DNA of 10,000 nt from Trachelipus rathkii (Eukaryota > Arthropoda > Malacostraca > Isopoda > Trachelipodidae): contig JABUQX010113414.1 of NCBI GenBank assembly GCA_015478945.1, positions 5,001-15,000 of the forward strand. Reading direction: 5' to 3'. The translations under genes and the position numbers were made by a program. Within the stretch, counting starts at the first letter, position 1, and every line of letters begins with the position of its first letter. Of the stretch, positions 8,710 to 10,000 are shown in pieces. The notes beneath the pieces are model-generated. The model ran no database searches, had not been told where the DNA came from, and saw nothing but the letters and a program-made list of their open reading frames with translations.

Positions 8710-8714
<5 letters not shown>
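3594..8714 (+). CDS. pol: Pol polyprotein: protease, RT, RNase H, OTU-like, integrase
   Basis: 1706 uninterrupted codons from ATG 3594. By frameshifting, translation would enter at 3579. The aspartic protease has FVDTGAETS (Asp114) and the hydrophobic-Gly motif near 189-195. Reverse transcriptase (about 390-590) has Asp487 in TTIDLVKGYYQ and YLDD at 549-552. RNase H (about 695-815) has Asp700, Glu741, Asp766, Asp809 and ends in ADALSR. An OTU-like domain (about 839-960) and a 19-residue duplication follow. Integrase has His1137, His1142, Cys1172 and Cys1175, the triad Asp1204, Asp1264, Glu1300 (35 residues between the last two), and a GPY module at 1404. The rest is an acidic then Ser/Pro-rich tail with no chromodomain. 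All catalytic residues of the four core enzymes are present, so these should be active. Confidence 0.95.
6108..6473 (+). other. OTU-like domain within pol, catalytic Cys replaced
   Basis: Pol residues about 839-960 follow the OTU cysteine-protease pattern. There is a Gly-rich loop into a Leu-Phe-x-Ala helix (PGGGDSLFQAFSFWLSG), then LREIVIQELLDNRQKYG, a middle helix (TQAIQAFAELNKVQVYVY), and a final strand with GVHYNLL. OTU enzymes use Asp, Cys and His and remove ubiquitin. Here the usual D-G-x-C-L-F is G-G-D-S-L-F, so Cys is Ser849 and the Asp is Gly, while His953 remains. It is probably a non-catalytic ubiquitin-binding or structural module, though Ser activity cannot be excluded. It sits between RNase H and the integrase zinc finger. 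Confidence 0.75.
6468..6581 (+). repeat. two-copy 57-bp in-frame tandem repeat in pol
   Basis: Units 6468-6524 and 6525-6581 differ at 4 of 57 positions and encode 19 residues each (FRINSVESGPTTQ and FRITSVEPGPTTQ cores). It lies right after the OTU-like domain and starts the Pro/Thr-rich linker to integrase. The high identity implies a recent duplication. Being a multiple of three, it keeps the pol frame. Confidence 0.95.
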
Positions 8715-8747
<33 letters not shown>

Positions 8748-8878
8748 AATTATTTTTGTATGATAGGCTTGTATGTGTGTGAGCATATATATATGTATAC
8801 ATATATATATATATATATGTATGTATGTATATTTATTTTTGTTATAATCGTATTTAATAGCTAAACTATATGTTACAG
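8711..8878 (+). other. candidate 168-bp intron with 34-A run and TA microsatellite
   Basis: The segment begins GTAAAA at 8711 and ends GTTACAG at 8878. It contains 34 consecutive A (8713-8746), a TA/TATG microsatellite (about 8784-8831) and several in-frame stops, including the pol TAA at 8712. Removing exactly this GT-AG segment joins pol in frame to the SGNH-like domain. A branch-like GCTAAAC lies about 13 nt before the AG, rather close, and the pyrimidine tract is weak. The alternative is an insertion or microsatellite growth that has split the ORF. Confidence 0.45.
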
Positions 8879-9779
8879 ATTGCTTTGTAGCGTTTGGCAC
8901 TCATGGGTCAAGAAATGGAGGGAAGCCTTCACTCCTGAGTTGGTACCGGGAGCGGAAGTAATTTTTCATTCGTTCCCCGGGATAAAATTGCACCAATTGC
9001 AAGAAAAAATACCGGAAATAGTCAATGCAACCTATACACACATGCTGGTATACATTGTTATCACGGAGGCCTATAGAAAGCGACTGATTGTCGCCCATGA
9101 AGATTACCGTCAGGAATATTGGGGAACCGTGGCTGACTTCACATTTTCTAATGAAGAATTTGCTAGGCGGTTTTCGGAATTTACCAGACGTTGTGCCGAT
9201 ATTAATGACAGAATGGAAGTTATCTTGATCATTCCACCGTTTCTGGATTTAGCATATTATAATGCCTTACGGTTTCAGGATTCCCCGAGGTGGGTTCAGG
9301 AAAGATTCCAAAAGGATCCGTCCTTTAGTGATAGAATCTTGCATATTCAAGCAAAAGGAACTCACGAGACGTTGAGATTGCTTCGAGGCGATACCATTCA
9401 ATGGTATCGAAAACATACTTACCCCATCATGTATTCCGTTGATTCCATCACCAAGTACAAAAAATTGGTCCGGATGTTCATGAAGGGAGATATTTTTACC
9501 TTGAGGGAGAAGGGATTTAAGAAGGATGGACTTCACCCGAGCCGTGATCTGTGTATAAACTTTTGGAAGAGACTCCATAGAGTAGGGGTGTTTGTTCGTC
9601 GACCCAATCCCCTACCTAGAGAAAGGGTTGATGTGCAGAACTGCTCCTTATATGGCTTTGGATATGAGACACGCTCCACCAGCCATTCCCAATATGATAC
9701 CATCAACTACAACAGTGCCGGTAATCAGCCTGGGGGTTGTACAGGAACAGCCAGCAGTGGAGCCAATCGAAGTGGATGA
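8879..9779 (+). CDS. SGNH-hydrolase-like domain, probably continuing pol
   Basis: About 300 codons, open from 8865. No ATG occurs before 9042, inside the domain, so an independent start would lose the first motifs; entry by splicing or fusion from pol is favoured. Counting from TTG 8880, it shows block I WHSWVKKW (Ser8; the usual Gly or Asp before it is changed), block II SFPG (Gly34), a degenerate block III (YIVITE, where GxND is expected), a strand VILIIPP (114-120), and a clear block V DGLHPS with Asp216 and His219. SGNH proteins are serine esterases or lipases. With blocks I and III altered, activity is doubtful. After about residue 240 the true protein seems to move to the +1 frame, so the last 40-50 residues before TGA 9777 are probably spurious. 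Confidence 0.65.
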
Positions 9780-10000
9780 ACCCCAACCAGGCCCTTCAGG
9801 TGTCCAAAGCCCAGTCAGCGGTAGACCTAATGCAGAAGAGAGTGCAGCCCCTAACCCAACTGCTCAAGACAAACTCTCAAGCACAGAGAGTAACCTCTTA
9901 CAGGTCACTCGTCCTCGTGCGATTTCCCCAATCAGATTTAATCGAAGTCCGGAACGTCCAAACAATAGACAGATTACTAATACTGTGTCTCGGGAGCGAT
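9586..10000 (+). CDS. continuation of the 3' ORF in another frame, partial
   Basis: This frame opens after TAG 9583-9585 and stays open to the window edge, at least 138 codons. Its first ATG is 9631. The product has a Pro/Ala/Thr-rich start (RHAPPAIPNMIPSTTTVPV), an acidic Pro-rich stretch (EPIEVDEPQPGPSG), then Ser/Arg/Asn-rich sequence (RFNRSPERPNNRQ). This is a low-complexity linker or gag-like tail of coherent character, unlike the overlapping end of the SGNH frame. It is best read as the same protein after a +1 frame change between 9586 and 9779. A separate ORF starting at 9631 is possible. No domain is recognised. Confidence 0.5.

Larger units (their letters stand above)
1615..10000 (+). 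mobile_element. Ty3/gypsy-type LTR retrotransposon, 3' end beyond the window
   Basis: The order 5' LTR, tRNA primer-binding site, gag with capsid and zinc knuckles, protease, RT, RNase H, integrase defines a Ty3/gypsy (Metaviridae) element. RNase H lies before integrase, which excludes the Ty1/copia order. Two accessory domains are added: OTU-like between RNase H and integrase, and SGNH-like after pol. At least 8.4 kb lies in the window. No 3' LTR or polypurine tract is seen, so the element should continue past 10000. Lineage within Metaviridae was not determined. Three frame changes in gag and one in the 3' ORF suggest this copy is not autonomous as sequenced. Confidence 0.9.

Noticed and set aside
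8713..8746. Poly(A) tail marking a retroposed transcript end
   Set aside because: The SGNH-like frame resumes in the same phase 133 bp later, and no target-site duplication was seen. An intron or a local expansion explains it better.
8524..8802. Short ORFs on both strands across the pol end and poly(A)
   Set aside because: Out-of-frame shadows of pol running into homopolymer (poly-Lys or poly-Phe).
8872..8877. GTTACA resembling the LTR end
   Set aside because: No LTR-like sequence precedes it (no match to 1615-2083), and coding sequence continues directly after. It fits a splice acceptor better.
9267..9578. Minus-strand ORF of 103 codons
   Set aside because: It lies antisense to the SGNH-like domain, whose DGLHPS motif supports the + strand.

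Overview
The window is eukaryotic and most likely from an AT-rich invertebrate animal. It has long TA, ATT and poly(A) tracts, GT-AG splice signals, no bacterial operon layout, and one large LTR retrotransposon on the + strand. The order gag, protease, reverse transcriptase, RNase H, integrase is that of Ty3/gypsy (Metaviridae) elements. The primer-binding site matches an animal-type initiator-Met tRNA end. The species cannot be named from the sequence.

Layout. Positions 1-743 are AT-rich repeats: a MITE-like inverted-repeat element (about 25-330), a second copy of its terminus (378-439), then TA microsatellite. Positions 743-1614 are the flank, with only weak hints of host exons (a short minus-strand ORF and a possible first exon ending at a GTGAGC donor). 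A candidate 5' LTR spans 1615-2083 (TGTAAC...GTTACA), with a TATA-like box, a poly(A) signal and splice-like sites. The primer-binding site follows at 2089-2100.

Gag (2211-3582) is readable but lies in pieces. It has an N-terminal part, a capsid domain and four zinc knuckles, separated by three frame changes. The last gag piece stops at 3580 immediately after a G GGA AAC heptamer. A 10-bp stem starts 7 nt downstream and could form a pseudoknot. This is a textbook layout for -1 ribosomal frameshifting into pol. Pol (3594-8714, 1706 codons from the ATG) is uninterrupted: aspartic protease, RT (YLDD), RNase H, an OTU-like domain, a 57-bp tandem repeat, integrase (HHCC, DD35E, GPY) and an acidic tail.

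Pol ends at a TAA that opens a 34-A run and an AT-rich segment. If 8711-8878 (GT...AG, 168 bp) is removed as an intron, pol runs in frame into an SGNH-hydrolase-like domain (8879 to about 9600). That domain has no ATG of its own before its first two motifs. Coding sequence then continues in another frame to the window edge. The 3' LTR and polypurine tract are not in the window.

How it fits together: LTR transcription gives a genomic RNA primed by tRNA-iMet. Gag would be the main product, and protease-pol would come from frameshifting. Two accessory folds, OTU and SGNH, are embedded in or fused to the polyprotein. The OTU lacks its usual catalytic Cys. The SGNH keeps Ser and Asp-x-x-His but has degenerate central motifs. 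The intact pol beside frameshifted gag and 3' ORF suggests either a fairly young copy with recent damage or indel errors in the assembly.
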